Shown: positions 16,405 to 25,967, counted from the first letter of the stretch. The stretch is 64,000 nucleotides of DNA from Flavobacterium rivuli WB 3.3-2 = DSM 21788 (GCF_000378485.1 NZ_KB899977.1:1-64000), one strand, 5' to 3'. Numbers and translations are program-made. The notes: generated by a model from the sequence alone, not told the origin.

Positions 16405-16587
16405 AACGTATTGTTTTAAGTTTTGTATAGGACTCTCCTGATTACAAAAGGTTTAATGTCAGTTGTGTTAAATATGTAGGGTAGATTTTTGTACTTTTGG
16501 AATATTTAACCCAACCGTCTGATGCTTTATTCAAATTAAAGCTGTTACATCATGGTTTAAATAACTCTATTATACATTTTATAAATT

Positions 16588-17715
16588 ATGAACAGTTCAC
16601 AAAAAATATTGCTACCATATGTATTGATAATGTTTTTTGCAGTAATAACTTGTAACGGACAGCAAAAAAGTTATTCCGGATTACATATTGATAAAGAAAG
16701 CAGATCATGGGGGCTTAACCTAAAAGATTCTGTGAAGTCGGTACGGTTTTTTTACACAAAATATAAAGAAGGTCTTAACCCAACTGACAAATCCAGGATT
16801 TATTACAGCAACGATGTACGTAACAATTTTTATTATGAATTTGATAAAAAAGGCAACATCCTTTCACAAATGATGTTCTTAAAAGATTCGATTAATCAAC
16901 CGATCATTAGTGATTCGGTGCATAAATTTTTTTATGATGTAAAAGATATAGAATTGAAATCCAAATATGTTATCAATAAAAAACAGGTTTACCCTGCATA
17001 TATTGATAATCTGGTTAAGTTATACCACCATGAGTATTTTAAATTAAAAAGTTATTCTGCTCCTGAATTGAATCAAACTTTTTTTGACTATACATTTGAA
17101 GATGGCAAAATAAAGGAAGAGAGGCGATATTACGCCAGCCTTTATAACAATAAATTAGTTGACCGGCCTAAAGAATCTGATTTAGATATTATGCAAATCT
17201 ATTATTATGATACAAGAGGAAATCTTATTAAGCAACAGATATTTCCGGGCGCTGTTGGCAAAAGAGTAGGGTCTCTTTCAATTTTGGAGACCGAAATAAA
17301 TTTTTGTAATGATTCAAATTTAAGTTATGAATACGATAATATGGACCGCGTAATAAAGGTAAAACTAACCAGTTGTAAGACACTAATAGCATCTGAAGAA
17401 TATATATACCACCCATCTAAAAATTATATTACTAAATTAAAAAGATTTATAAATGAGCCCATGTTTTCGAGCTACCCCTCACGAAATATGATAGCCGATT
17501 ACAATGAGTATGGCGATATAACACACATGCATTTTGTAGTGGTGGGTGACACGACACCCCCGAGGAAAAAAATCGGGCTTGAACCTGTTGACCGATATTA
17601 TGATTATGATTATGATCGCCATAACAACTGGATTAAATGCCGGATGTATTTAATGGGCGATAAGGATGAGCCTACCGTAACAGCGGAAAGAATTATTGAG
17701 TATTACAACGAATAG
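16588..17715 (+). CDS. Exported hypothetical protein with YD/RHS-like strand pattern
   Basis: 375 residues with an N-terminal hydrophobic segment (LLPYVLIMFFAVI) followed by TCNGQ, so either a lipoprotein (Cys near 22) or a cleaved signal. The body has many tyrosine-rich short strands of the type YYEFDKKGNILSQ, YYYDTRGNLIKQQ, YEYDNMDRVIKVK and DYNEYGDI. These resemble degenerate YD/RHS-type repeats without a full RHS core. The gene is AT-richer than its neighbours. A TACTTTTG box lies at 16492-16499, about 90 bp upstream. Function unknown. Confidence 0.65.
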   Translation: MNSSQKILLPYVLIMFFAVITCNGQQKSYSGLHIDKESRSWGLNLKDSVKSVRFFYTKYKEGLNPTDKSRIYYSNDVRNNFYYEFDKKGNILSQMMFLKDSINQPIISDSVHKFFYDVKDIELKSKYVINKKQVYPAYIDNLVKLYHHEYFKLKSYSAPELNQTFFDYTFEDGKIKEERRYYASLYNNKLVDRPKESDLDIMQIYYYDTRGNLIKQQIFPGAVGKRVGSLSILETEINFCNDSNLSYEYDNMDRVIKVKLTSCKTLIASEEYIYHPSKNYITKLKRFINEPMFSSYPSRNMIADYNEYGDITHMHFVVVGDTTPPRKKIGLEPVDRYYDYDYDRHNNWIKCRMYLMGDKDEPTVTAERIIEYYNE

Positions 17716-17733
17716 TAAATACCTTAAAACAAA

Positions 17734-17767
17734 AGGCTCCCGTTACCGGAAGCCTCTGCTTGTTTTT
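17734..17767 (+). terminator. Likely terminator (imperfect stem)
   Basis: aggctccc (17734-17741) pairs with ggaagcct (about 17747-17754) with one mismatch, followed within a few bases by a T-rich run. It lies between convergent genes. Confidence 0.5.
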
Positions 17768-18770
17768 AAACTTTATTTTCAGGAGGTGTATCATCTTCAT
17801 CCTGGTGTGGTTCTATAAGCCTGTGCGTTGGTTTGCTAAAATCCTCCTTGGGAGCCCTTTTAACGGCTCTTTTCATCGATTCCCCTACCTGGTTAGATGC
17901 AGCGAAAGAAGCTATCATATTATTAAGCATATCGCTTCCTGCCTGTGGTGAGTTAGGCAGCAGGATAAGGTTAGAGTTAGCATCTGCCCCGATAGCCTGT
18001 AAAGTATCATAATGCTGTGTTACCACAATAAGCGCCGATGCTTCCTGGCTGTTAATACCTACTTTATTAAGTATATCTACACTTTCAACAAGGCCACGTG
18101 CAATTTCACGACGCTGATCGGCAATACCCTGTCCTTGTAAACGCTTGCTTTCTGCTTCAGCTTTTGCTTTAGCAACAATACGTATACGCTGCGCTTCGGC
18201 CTCATATTCTGCAGCCGATTTTTCCCTGTCGGCAGCATTAATACGGTTCATGGCATTTTTAACCTGTGGGTCCGGGTCAATATCAGTTATCAGCGTATTA
18301 ATAATGTCATAACCATACGTGGTCATGGCTTCGTTAAGTTCGCGCTTTACTGCAATAGCAATATCATCTTTACGCTCAAAAACATCATCCAGCTTAAGCT
18401 TAGGTACTTCGGCACGAACCACATCAAATACATAACTTGTTATCTGGTCGTGCGGATATTCCAGTTTATAAAACGCATCATATACATTAGTTTGTATTAC
18501 CTTAAACTGTACCGATACCTTCATTTTTACAAATACATTTTCTTTAGTCTTGGTTTCTATAATAACATCAAGCTGTTGTATTTTAAGGTTTATCCTTCCG
18601 GCTATTTTATCTATTACCGGTATTTTAAGCTGAAGCCCTGCCTGGCGAATACTGTGGTATTTACCAAAACGCTCTATAATAACCGATGTTTGCTGCTTAA
18701 CGGTAAAGAATGATGAAAGAAAGATAAATACCCCTATAATTAATAAGATGTACCAAATAATGTTTTCCAT
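17766..18770 (-). CDS. SPFH/Band 7 (stomatin-prohibitin) membrane protein
   Basis: 334 residues with one N-terminal membrane helix (about 5-23). The SPFH domain begins VKQQTSVIIERFGKYHSIRQAGL and contains the stomatin signature region YDIINTLITDIDPDP. A coiled coil rich in Ala/Glu (AADREKSAAEYEAEAQRI, about 175-220) follows, then a hydrophilic acidic tail. The closest recognised type is the stomatin/QmcA group, which organises membrane microdomains. An NfeD partner often lies beside such genes but none is seen here. Confidence 0.9.
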   Translation of the reverse strand: MENIIWYILLIIGVFIFLSSFFTVKQQTSVIIERFGKYHSIRQAGLQLKIPVIDKIAGRINLKIQQLDVIIETKTKENVFVKMKVSVQFKVIQTNVYDAFYKLEYPHDQITSYVFDVVRAEVPKLKLDDVFERKDDIAIAVKRELNEAMTTYGYDIINTLITDIDPDPQVKNAMNRINAADREKSAAEYEAEAQRIRIVAKAKAEAESKRLQGQGIADQRREIARGLVESVDILNKVGINSQEASALIVVTQHYDTLQAIGADANSNLILLPNSPQAGSDMLNNMIASFAASNQVGESMKRAVKRAPKEDFSKPTHRLIEPHQDEDDTPPENKV

Positions 18771-18821
18771 AATAATTGATTTGTTGATTTGACGGTAAGA
18801 TACAATTTATTTTTAAAGCAT

Positions 18822-18848
18822 AAAAAAACCTCCATGTTACAGGAGGTT
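18822..18848 (-). terminator. Terminator for the lipoprotein gene
   Basis: On the minus strand aacctcc (18848-18842) pairs with ggaggtt (18833-18827), then a run of T (complement of 18822-18828). It ends the transcript from the gene at 18869-19660 before the SPFH gene. Confidence 0.8.
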
Positions 18849-18868
18849 ATTAAATGAACCGCAATGTT

Positions 18869-19660
18869 TTATGGCCTGTATGTAAACTTGCCGTTTAATT
18901 TATAATACTGGCTTATAACTAAATCGCAAAATATTAAGCTTATAACACCATTGTTATTTTGTACGTATACTTTTAATCCGGGTGGGGCGAAATCACCGCC
19001 AATGTCGCCACCATTATAATTAGATATACCAAGGTGAATTTTTCCTTCAGATTGTGTTTCATTAGTTTCAAAACCGTAAACAGTGGTATAGGTTCCCGTT
19101 AGCGGCAGCCTGCCGTTAACCTCATTAAAACCTGCATTTATGGTGATTATACTATTGCCGGACCCGGCTACAAATATTACGTTACCGTCTACAAAACCAC
19201 CGTAGTCATTAAGATCTACATAAGTTATATTAAGGTAATTAAAATAAGTGCCCAGGTTTACCCTGTTATCCTGTGTGGGGTTGCACGGTGCTTCTTCGCT
19301 TGTTGTAAAAGTATATGTTTCGCCATAGCCTGTACCGGTAGCATTTGTACCATAAGAACGGTAATAGTAAGTTGTAGCCGGGTTAAAGATTTCATAGTTA
19401 TAATAAAAGTCTCCCAGGCGGCTGCCTTCTGCTTTTTTAGTATCATTAGTAGTAGGTTCCGGGTTGGTACCATATACAATACCGTACTCTGTAATTTCTT
19501 TTCCACCTTCAGATAGTGTTATCCCACCTAACGAAGCCGATGTTGTAAGCACATTTTGAGGTTCGTACGTTGCCATTACAGGCACCGAATAATTTATATT
19601 TTCTACCTGACACCCTGTAAGTAAGCCTATTACGATAAACGATAATAATATTCTTTTCAT
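18869..19660 (-). CDS. Lipoprotein with fibronectin-III-like segment
   Basis: 263 residues with a lipoprotein signal ending LLTGCQ (Cys near 17). Residues about 30-110 carry strands typical of Bacteroidota fibronectin-type repeats (ASLGGITLSEGGKEITEYGIVYGT, NPATTYYYRSYGTNATGTGYGETYTFTT). The C-terminal half is a separate beta-rich domain with no name I can give. It should be a surface or periplasmic lipoprotein. The start is divergent from the beta-barrel gene with about 50 bp between starts, so promoters are shared or overlapping. Confidence 0.75.
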   Translation of the reverse strand: MKRILLSFIVIGLLTGCQVENINYSVPVMATYEPQNVLTTSASLGGITLSEGGKEITEYGIVYGTNPEPTTNDTKKAEGSRLGDFYYNYEIFNPATTYYYRSYGTNATGTGYGETYTFTTSEEAPCNPTQDNRVNLGTYFNYLNITYVDLNDYGGFVDGNVIFVAGSGNSIITINAGFNEVNGRLPLTGTYTTVYGFETNETQSEGKIHLGISNYNGGDIGGDFAPPGLKVYVQNNNGVISLIFCDLVISQYYKLNGKFTYRP

Positions 19661-19713
19661 ATATGTTAAAAATTAACTAAAAATATTGATATTTGCGAAA
19701 ATAGTTTAAATAA

Positions 19714-20388
19714 ATGAAAAAGTCCTTTCTTGTTGTTTTTCTTTTTTTTGGCTTAGCTGCCCACTCTCAATATGACGAACGTTTTGGACTAACCGCAGGT
19801 GTTAACCAGTATTACATGAACGCTGATTTCCTTTCATCAAGGTCGGGTACAGGTTTTAGCGTGGGTGCAGTATCTACAATTGATATAAGTGAATACTCTG
19901 AAATTATTGCCGATGTTACTTATAGTCAGTTTAATGTAGATCTCTTAGGAAGAAAGGAAGCACTTGCAGAACCTGAGTGGAAGAAATTTAAAACCGAAAG
20001 GGTTAACGTGACATTTCTATATGATTATGATATACTTCATTTTCTGGATGAAGACCTTGCAATAGGTATTGGAGCAGGGCCATCATTTGCTTTTATTACA
20101 AATTTTCAGCCGGTAAAGGATGACGGAACTGCTTTTTTAATAGACCCTTACGGCATAGATACAGAGTACATGAAAATAGATGAAAATAATAGTAAAGTAT
20201 CTTTTAATGTTTTTGCCGCTGTGGGTGTAACGGTGCGCTACCGAAATACCGAAGCCGGATTGCGATACTATAAGGGTATGACAGATACCTATCGAAATTT
20301 TCCTGCGGTATCGTCTCAAATAAACTTTACGGGGAAAGATAATTATAGCGCTTTTACACTCACTTATTATTTTGGTAACAACTTTTAA
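19714..20388 (+). CDS. Outer-membrane beta-barrel protein (PorT-like fold)
   Basis: 224 residues with a signal peptide ending near 18 (LAAHSQ). Alternating hydrophobic strands follow (FGLTAGVNQYYMNADF, VGAVSTIDI, LAIGIGAGPSFAF, VFAAVGVTVRYRNTEAGLRYYKG), and it finishes with a C-terminal strand ending in Phe (LTYYFGNNF), the usual outer-membrane barrel signature. About eight strands are expected. It matches the general 'outer membrane beta-barrel/porin family' of Bacteroidota. Ligand and role cannot be assigned. Confidence 0.8.
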   Translation: MKKSFLVVFLFFGLAAHSQYDERFGLTAGVNQYYMNADFLSSRSGTGFSVGAVSTIDISEYSEIIADVTYSQFNVDLLGRKEALAEPEWKKFKTERVNVTFLYDYDILHFLDEDLAIGIGAGPSFAFITNFQPVKDDGTAFLIDPYGIDTEYMKIDENNSKVSFNVFAAVGVTVRYRNTEAGLRYYKGMTDTYRNFPAVSSQINFTGKDNYSAFTLTYYFGNNF

Positions 20389-20390
20389 TA

Positions 20391-20420
20391 AAAAAGCCTC
20401 TGATTTCTCTGAGGCTTTTT
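20391..20420. terminator. Bidirectional terminator
   Basis: aaaaagcctc (20391-20400) pairs exactly with gaggcttttt (20411-20420), with A- and T-tracts on both sides, between convergent genes. Confidence 0.85.
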
Positions 20421-20425
20421 TTGTT

Positions 20426-21934
20426 TTACAGCGTATCAGCTGCTTTATTTATACGGCTTACGGTTTCTTCTTTACCTATCAGCGCCATAATATCAAATAA
20501 ATGAGGCCCTTTTAAAGAGCCTACAAGGCTTATTCTAAGCGGCTGCATTACTTTACCCATGCCAATGCCCTTTTCTTCAATCCAGGCCTTTACAACAGTT
20601 TCTGTATGGGCAGGGGAGAAGTCTAAGGTGTTTTCTAAAACAACGGCCAGTTCCTTCAATATTTCATTAGTTTCCGGTTTCCAGTTTTTAAGGGCTTTCT
20701 CATCATACTCTGCCGGTGCAACAAAAAAGTAATCGCTTAAATCCCATAGTTCGCTTGCAAATGTAGCACGCTCCTTAACTAACCTTACAACTTCGGCTAC
20801 ATCTTCTATAGGCCAGTTAATCCCTTTTGAAATTAGTATATGAGATAGCTCCCTCGCCAATAAGGCATTGTCCTGACGGCCAAAATACTGGTGGTTAAAC
20901 CATTTGTTCTTTTCAGGGTCAAACTTAGCGCCTGCCTTGTGTACACGTTCTAAGTCGAATAACAGCACTAACTCTTCCAGGGTAAACAACTCCTGGTCGG
21001 TACCAGGGTTCCAACCTAATAAGGCCAGGAAGTTAACAACCGCTTCCGGTAAAAAGCCTTTTTCGCGGTAACCGGCAGATACTGTCCCGTCAGGGTTTGT
21101 CCATTGTAACGGGAAAACCGGGAAGCCCAGTTTATCGCCATCACGTTTAGAAAGTTTACCATTACCCACAGGTTTTAGTATAAGCGGCAGGTGGGCAAAC
21201 TCAGGTGCTTCCCATTCAAAAGCCCTGTACAATAAAACGTGCAATGGCATAGAGGGCAACCACTCTTCGCCACGAATAACATGGCTGGTTTCCATTAAAT
21301 GATCATCTACTATATTAGCAAGGTGGTAAGTAGGCATACCATCGCTTTTAAACAATACCTTATCATCTAAAAGATTCGTTTCAAACTTAATATCCCCACG
21401 TATAATATCTTTAAGGTGCAATGTCTCATCAACCGGAGTTTTAAAGCGGATAACATAATCCTCGCCACCGGCAATTCTCTTAGCAGCTTCATCTGCCGAA
21501 ATGTTAAGCGAATTATCTAATGTTCCACGATTGGCATGGTTGTATATAAATGTTTTTCCGGCTGCTTCTTCGGTCTTTCTTAGTTCGTCAAGAGCTTCGG
21601 CAGTGTCAAAAGCATAATAGGCCCAGCCATTGTTAATAAGCTGTTGTGCATATTCTACATAAATTTCCTTACGCTCGCTCTGGCGGTAAGGGCCAAACTT
21701 TTCGTTCTTGCCCACGCCTTCATCAAACGGTATCCCGCACCAGTTAAGCGCTTCTATTATATATTCTTCTGCACCTTCAACGTAGCGGTTTTGGTCGGTA
21801 TCTTCAATACGCAGGTAAAAAGTACCGCCATGTTTTTTGGCAAATAAATAGTTAAACAGGGCTGTCCTTACACCTCCTATGTGTAAAGGGCCTGTAGGGC
21901 TGGGTGCAAAACGCACACGAACTGGCTTAGACAT
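20426..21934 (-). CDS. gltX: Glutamyl-tRNA synthetase
   Basis: GluRS attaches glutamate to tRNA-Glu. The product has the class I signature FAPSPTGPLHIGGVRT at the N-terminus and the Rossmann insert with RIEDTDQNRY. The KMSKS-type motif is KLSKRDGDK near the middle. A helical C-terminal anticodon-binding region follows. Length (502 residues from this ATG) is normal. A longer reading from 21964 would place the start inside the promoter -7 box (21954-21961), so 21934 is chosen. Confidence 0.96.
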   Translation of the reverse strand: MSKPVRVRFAPSPTGPLHIGGVRTALFNYLFAKKHGGTFYLRIEDTDQNRYVEGAEEYIIEALNWCGIPFDEGVGKNEKFGPYRQSERKEIYVEYAQQLINNGWAYYAFDTAEALDELRKTEEAAGKTFIYNHANRGTLDNSLNISADEAAKRIAGGEDYVIRFKTPVDETLHLKDIIRGDIKFETNLLDDKVLFKSDGMPTYHLANIVDDHLMETSHVIRGEEWLPSMPLHVLLYRAFEWEAPEFAHLPLILKPVGNGKLSKRDGDKLGFPVFPLQWTNPDGTVSAGYREKGFLPEAVVNFLALLGWNPGTDQELFTLEELVLLFDLERVHKAGAKFDPEKNKWFNHQYFGRQDNALLARELSHILISKGINWPIEDVAEVVRLVKERATFASELWDLSDYFFVAPAEYDEKALKNWKPETNEILKELAVVLENTLDFSPAHTETVVKAWIEEKGIGMGKVMQPLRISLVGSLKGPHLFDIMALIGKEETVSRINKAADTL

Positions 21935-21953
21935 TGTTGATAAATTTTGGCTG

Positions 21954-21987
21954 CAAAGATACAATAAGAGTAAATTCCAAATAACAA
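21954..21987 (-). promoter_or_regulatory. gltX promoter, TATCTTTG box
   Basis: Minus-strand TATCTTTG (21961-21954) matches TAnnTTTG. TTG triplets at 16 and 23 nt upstream (21980-21978 and 21987-21985) are candidate -33 elements. Confidence 0.6.
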
Positions 21988-22143
21988 TTTATAAATAACA
22001 AATTTTAAAATATGTAAACTATCAACAACAAACCGCAAACAATCAACAGTTTTTATAATGTGGCACGATTATTTCCGTTTATCTTATCAATAGAATTTGT
22101 AATTTTATCGGTTATTAACAATTCTTGTTATTTTATACACATA

Positions 22144-25100
22144 TTGGAAGCAAAGAACATTATATACGCCAAGCTGGAAAGCTTTATAAAAAAGTATTAC
22201 ACTAACGAACTTATTCGTGGCAGCCTCTTTTTTGTGGGGCTTGGCCTGTTGTATTTTATTGCCACACTGCTTGTAGAATATTTTTTGTGGCTGCCTACAG
22301 GTGGCCGTATAACTTTGTTCTGGGTATTTGTAGCCGTAGAGGTTTTTTTACTGTTCAGGTTTATACTATTCCCGGTGTTTAAATTATTCAAACTTCAAAA
22401 AGGGATCGATTATAAACAGGCATCGGCAATTATAGGGAATCACTTTAGCGAGGTAAGCGATAAGCTTACTAACTTTTTGCAGCTCGCCGGAGAATCGCAA
22501 CAGTCAGAACTTTTAGCCGCATCTATAGACCAAAAGGCAAACAGCCTGCAACCGGTACCGTTTACCAATGCCGTTAATTTTAAAAAGAATTTAAAATTTG
22601 TTCCCTACGCTGCTGTGCCGTTATTGCTTATTTTATTTTTCCTGATAAGCGGGAACTCTGCCGTGCTTACTAAAAGTTTCGACAGGGTAGTGCACTATGA
22701 TACCCACTTTGCACCACCGGCTCCGTTTGAGTTTGTTATTGTAAATAATTCGCTTATGGCGCAGCAGGATACTGATTTTGTTCTTGAGGTTAAAACCCGC
22801 GGTAGTGTTATTCCTGAAAATGCCATGATAACCATAGGCGACGAGAATTATTATTTAGAAAATGTAAAGCCGGGAATCTTTCAGTACAAATTTGAAAAGC
22901 CAGCTAAAGATATCAGCTTTCAGCTAAAGGCTAATAACGTAACATCTCAGCCCTACGAGCTGGATGTGGTTGCAGTGCCCACTATCGCAAATTTTGAAAT
23001 GGTGTTGCAGTTCCCGTCATACCTTGGCCGTAAGGCAGAGGTTGTGCAGGGTAGTGGTAATGCTGTAGTACCAGAAGGGACTAAAGTTACCTGGAAAGTA
23101 AATGCCCTTGCTACAAAAACTATAGAGTTTAGCAGTAACGGAACCCTTACACCATTCAATAATACAGAAAACAGCTTTAGTTTATCTAAAAATATACTTC
23201 AAAACACAGATTACCAAATCCTTACGTCTAATGCTAAGGTAAAAAATCATGAAAAACTGCAGTATCAGATAAATACTATCAAAGACCAGTACCCAACCAT
23301 TACGTTAGAGAATGCTCCTGATAGTTTAAAGCTTAAAAAAGATATTATTTTAGGACAACTATCCGACGATTATGGTTTGACAAAGCTACAGGTTGTGTAC
23401 TATCCGCAGGATAACCCCTCAGCTGCCAAGCGTGGAACATTGCCGGTAAAACGTGAAGCATACGACAGGTTTTATTATTCATTCCCCGATGGTCTTGCCG
23501 TTAAGGAGGGCGTAAATTATGAATATTATTTTGAGGTGTTTGATAATGACGCCGTACACAATTACAAAAGCACTAAGTCATCGGTGTTCTCACACAAGGA
23601 ACTTACTGCAGATGAGCGCCAGGATAATGTACTGCAGGAACAGAACAGCAATATAAACAGTTTAGAGAAATCTATTAAAAATCAGGAGAAGCAAACCAGC
23701 GAACTGGATAAGCTGCAAAAAATGGGTAAGGAAAAAACTAACCTTGATTTTAAAGACCAGAAGAAAATTCAGGATTTCATTAACCGCCAAAACCAGCAGG
23801 ACGAGATGATGAAAGAATATTCTAAAAAACTACAGGATAACCTGGAGCAGTTTAATCCTGAACAGAAAGATGAGCTTAAGGAAGAATTAATGAAACGCCT
23901 TGAGAAAAATGAAAAAGAAGCCGAGAAGAATCAGAAACTTTTAGAACAGTTAAAAGAGCTTACCAATAAACTTAAAGAGGAAGAACTGTTTGATAAGGTA
24001 GACGAATTTAAACAGCAAAGTAAAAACCAGACTAAAAACCTTGAGCAGCTGGTAGAACTTACCAAGCGTTTTTATGTAGAAAAGAAAGCCGAACAGGTTG
24101 CGGAGAAACTTGAGAAACTTGCCGAAAAACAAGACCAGCTTGCCGAGAGTAAAGATAACGATGCACAAAAGCAGGATGCCATTAATAAGGAATTTGACAA
24201 GCTACAGGAAGAAATGCGTGAGCTTGATAAACAAAATAAAGATCTTAAAAAGCCAATGGATATTCCTGTTGATGAGAAAAAGGAAAAAAGCATTGACGAG
24301 GATATGACTAAGGCTGAGGAGGAATTAAAGAAACCCGGCGCTGAAAAAGACAAGCAAAGCAAAGCCAAGCCCAAACAGAAATCGGCGGCGGATAAGATGA
24401 AGCAGATGGGCCAGCAGATGCAAATGGAGATGGAAGGTGGCGAAAGTGAGCAGTTGGAAGAAGATGTAAAAATGCTTCGTCAGATACTGGATAACCTTTT
24501 GGCATATTCATTTTCTCAGGAAGCAGTTATGGGGCAGTTTAAGGGGTCGTCTACACGCACCGCTAATTTTGCTAAATATCTTAAAAAGCAACAGGATTTA
24601 AAGTTACAGTTTAACCACGTAGATGACAGCCTTTTTGCCATGTCGTTACGTAACCCGAAAATTACAGAACAAATTACTAAAGAGGTAGGCAATGTACATT
24701 ATTATGTAGATAAAGCACTGGCCGACCTTGCCGATAATGTTGTGCCCCGTGGTATAAGTAACCAACAATATGCCATAACAGCATCTAACAAACTTGCCGA
24801 TTTTTTAAGTGATGTGCTTAACAATATGCAAATGCAAATGAGTGCTTCAGGATCGGGCAAGGGTAAAGGAAAGGGAAAGAGTAGTGGAGATGATATTCAG
24901 CTATCAGATATTATAAAGAAACAGGAAGGGCTTGCAAAGAAAATGCAGGAAGGCATGAAGAAGGGAGAGAAGCCGGGCGAGGGTAAAGATGGAAAGAGTG
25001 AGGGTGATGGCGAAGGTAAAGACGGTAAGGGCAAGAAACCCGGAGGTAAAGAAAAGGGTGGAAAATCGGGTGAAGGTGAGGGCGAAGGCGGCCAGGATGG

Positions 25101-25515
25101 TGAGGGTAATGCCGGCGAACTTCTCGAAATTTACAAAGAGCAGCAACAACTACGCGAGCAGTTACAGCAAATGCTGGACAAGCATGGCATGGGCGGTAAC
25201 GGTCAGGCAGCGGCAAGACAAATGAAAGAGATAGAAAAGCAGCTGCTTAATAAAGGCTTCCGTAACGAGACAATGCAGAAGATGCAAAATCTGAAACAGG
25301 AACTGCTAAAGCTTGATAAAGCCATGCAGCAACAGGGTGAAGAAAATAAAAGGCAAAGCCAGACCAATAAAAAAGATTTCAACAACACGGATAACCAACT
25401 GCCTGACGCTCTTAAAGAATATTTAAACAGCGTAGAGATTTTAAACAGACAAACACTACCTTTGCGCCCAAATTTTAACCAAAAGGTGCAAATTTATTTT
25501 AAGAAAAATGATTGA
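22144..25515 (+). CDS. DUF4175-family large membrane protein
   Basis: About 1,123 residues from the TTG at 22144, which gives LEAKNIIYAKLESFIKKYY as the opening. A GTG at 22060 would add a 28-residue hydrophobic extension; the start is uncertain. Two to three N-terminal membrane helices (GSLFFVGLGLLYFIATLL, FWVFVAVEVFLLF, and one near LLLILFFLISG) precede a long exported portion. That portion has beta-rich domains, then a long Lys/Glu/Gln coiled coil (roughly 520-780) and a Gly/Lys/Glu low-complexity stretch near 950-1010. The family is found across Bacteroidota and alphaproteobacteria with no known activity. Its last 8 bp overlap ybeY. Confidence 0.75.
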   Translation: MEAKNIIYAKLESFIKKYYTNELIRGSLFFVGLGLLYFIATLLVEYFLWLPTGGRITLFWVFVAVEVFLLFRFILFPVFKLFKLQKGIDYKQASAIIGNHFSEVSDKLTNFLQLAGESQQSELLAASIDQKANSLQPVPFTNAVNFKKNLKFVPYAAVPLLLILFFLISGNSAVLTKSFDRVVHYDTHFAPPAPFEFVIVNNSLMAQQDTDFVLEVKTRGSVIPENAMITIGDENYYLENVKPGIFQYKFEKPAKDISFQLKANNVTSQPYELDVVAVPTIANFEMVLQFPSYLGRKAEVVQGSGNAVVPEGTKVTWKVNALATKTIEFSSNGTLTPFNNTENSFSLSKNILQNTDYQILTSNAKVKNHEKLQYQINTIKDQYPTITLENAPDSLKLKKDIILGQLSDDYGLTKLQVVYYPQDNPSAAKRGTLPVKREAYDRFYYSFPDGLAVKEGVNYEYYFEVFDNDAVHNYKSTKSSVFSHKELTADERQDNVLQEQNSNINSLEKSIKNQEKQTSELDKLQKMGKEKTNLDFKDQKKIQDFINRQNQQDEMMKEYSKKLQDNLEQFNPEQKDELKEELMKRLEKNEKEAEKNQKLLEQLKELTNKLKEEELFDKVDEFKQQSKNQTKNLEQLVELTKRFYVEKKAEQVAEKLEKLAEKQDQLAESKDNDAQKQDAINKEFDKLQEEMRELDKQNKDLKKPMDIPVDEKKEKSIDEDMTKAEEELKKPGAEKDKQSKAKPKQKSAADKMKQMGQQMQMEMEGGESEQLEEDVKMLRQILDNLLAYSFSQEAVMGQFKGSSTRTANFAKYLKKQQDLKLQFNHVDDSLFAMSLRNPKITEQITKEVGNVHYYVDKALADLADNVVPRGISNQQYAITASNKLADFLSDVLNNMQMQMSASGSGKGKGKGKSSGDDIQLSDIIKKQEGLAKKMQEGMKKGEKPGEGKDGKSEGDGEGKDGKGKKPGGKEKGGKSGEGEGEGGQDGEGNAGELLEIYKEQQQLREQLQQMLDKHGMGGNGQAAARQMKEIEKQLLNKGFRNETMQKMQNLKQELLKLDKAMQQQGEENKRQSQTNKKDFNNTDNQLPDALKEYLNSVEILNRQTLPLRPNFNQKVQIYFKKND

Positions 25516-25927
25516 TTTTAATTACGAGACAGATTTTGAACTGTCGAACGAAGCGAAGTATGCTGAATGGATATCTGAGGTAATAGCATCTGAAGGAAAG
25601 AAAGAAGGGGAGATAAGCTATATTTTTTGTGATGACGAATACCTTTTAGAAATTAACCAGCAGCATTTAGACCACGACACACTTACAGATATTATTAGTT
25701 TTGACTATACCATAGGTAATGAAATTAGTGGCGATATTTTTATATCTATAGAACGGGTGAAGGATAATGCTGTAGATTTTAACGTGCCTTTTGCTGAAGA
25801 ATTGTTACGTGTTATGGCTCACGGGGTATTACATTACTGTGGCTATAAAGATAAAGGGGATGATCATGAAAAATTAATGCGAAGTAAAGAAGAGGAAAAG
25901 ATTGCTATGTTCCACGTGAAACAATAA
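25508..25927 (+). CDS. ybeY: Endoribonuclease YbeY
   Basis: YbeY is a zinc-dependent endoribonuclease needed for 16S rRNA 3'-end maturation and ribosome quality control. The 139-residue protein has the family metal site H-x3-H-x5-H in AHGVLHYCGYKDKGDDH (about 109-124) and the conserved HDTLTDIISFDY block near 57. It overlaps the DUF4175 gene by 8 bp, implying translational coupling. Its last codons read MFHVKQ and are formed by a parS-like site (25908-25923), an unusual dual use of sequence. Confidence 0.95.
   Translation: MIDFNYETDFELSNEAKYAEWISEVIASEGKKEGEISYIFCDDEYLLEINQQHLDHDTLTDIISFDYTIGNEISGDIFISIERVKDNAVDFNVPFAEELLRVMAHGVLHYCGYKDKGDDHEKLMRSKEEEKIAMFHVKQ
25908..25923. promoter_or_regulatory. 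parS-like site 1 (TGTTCCACGTGAAACA)
   Basis: The 16-mer matches the ParB-binding parS consensus TGTTTCACGTGAAACA at 15 of 16 positions. It lies within the last codons of ybeY. Confidence 0.85.
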
Positions 25928-25951
25928 GAATCTTTACTTATATCATTACTT

Positions 25952-25967
25952 TGTTCCACGTGAAACA
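25952..25967. promoter_or_regulatory. parS-like site 2 (TGTTCCACGTGAAACA)
   Basis: Identical to site 1, 44 bp downstream, in the ybeY-mnmG gap. Confidence 0.85.

Noticed and set aside
18090..18106. CACGTG near 18099 as another parS site
   Set aside because: Flanks do not match the GTTyC/GrAAC arms; only the hexamer is shared. The same holds for the CACGTG near 41001.
21935..21964. Longer N-terminus for gltX
   Set aside because: The extra codons overlap the promoter -7 box, and the family start aligns with MSKPVRVRFAPSPTG.
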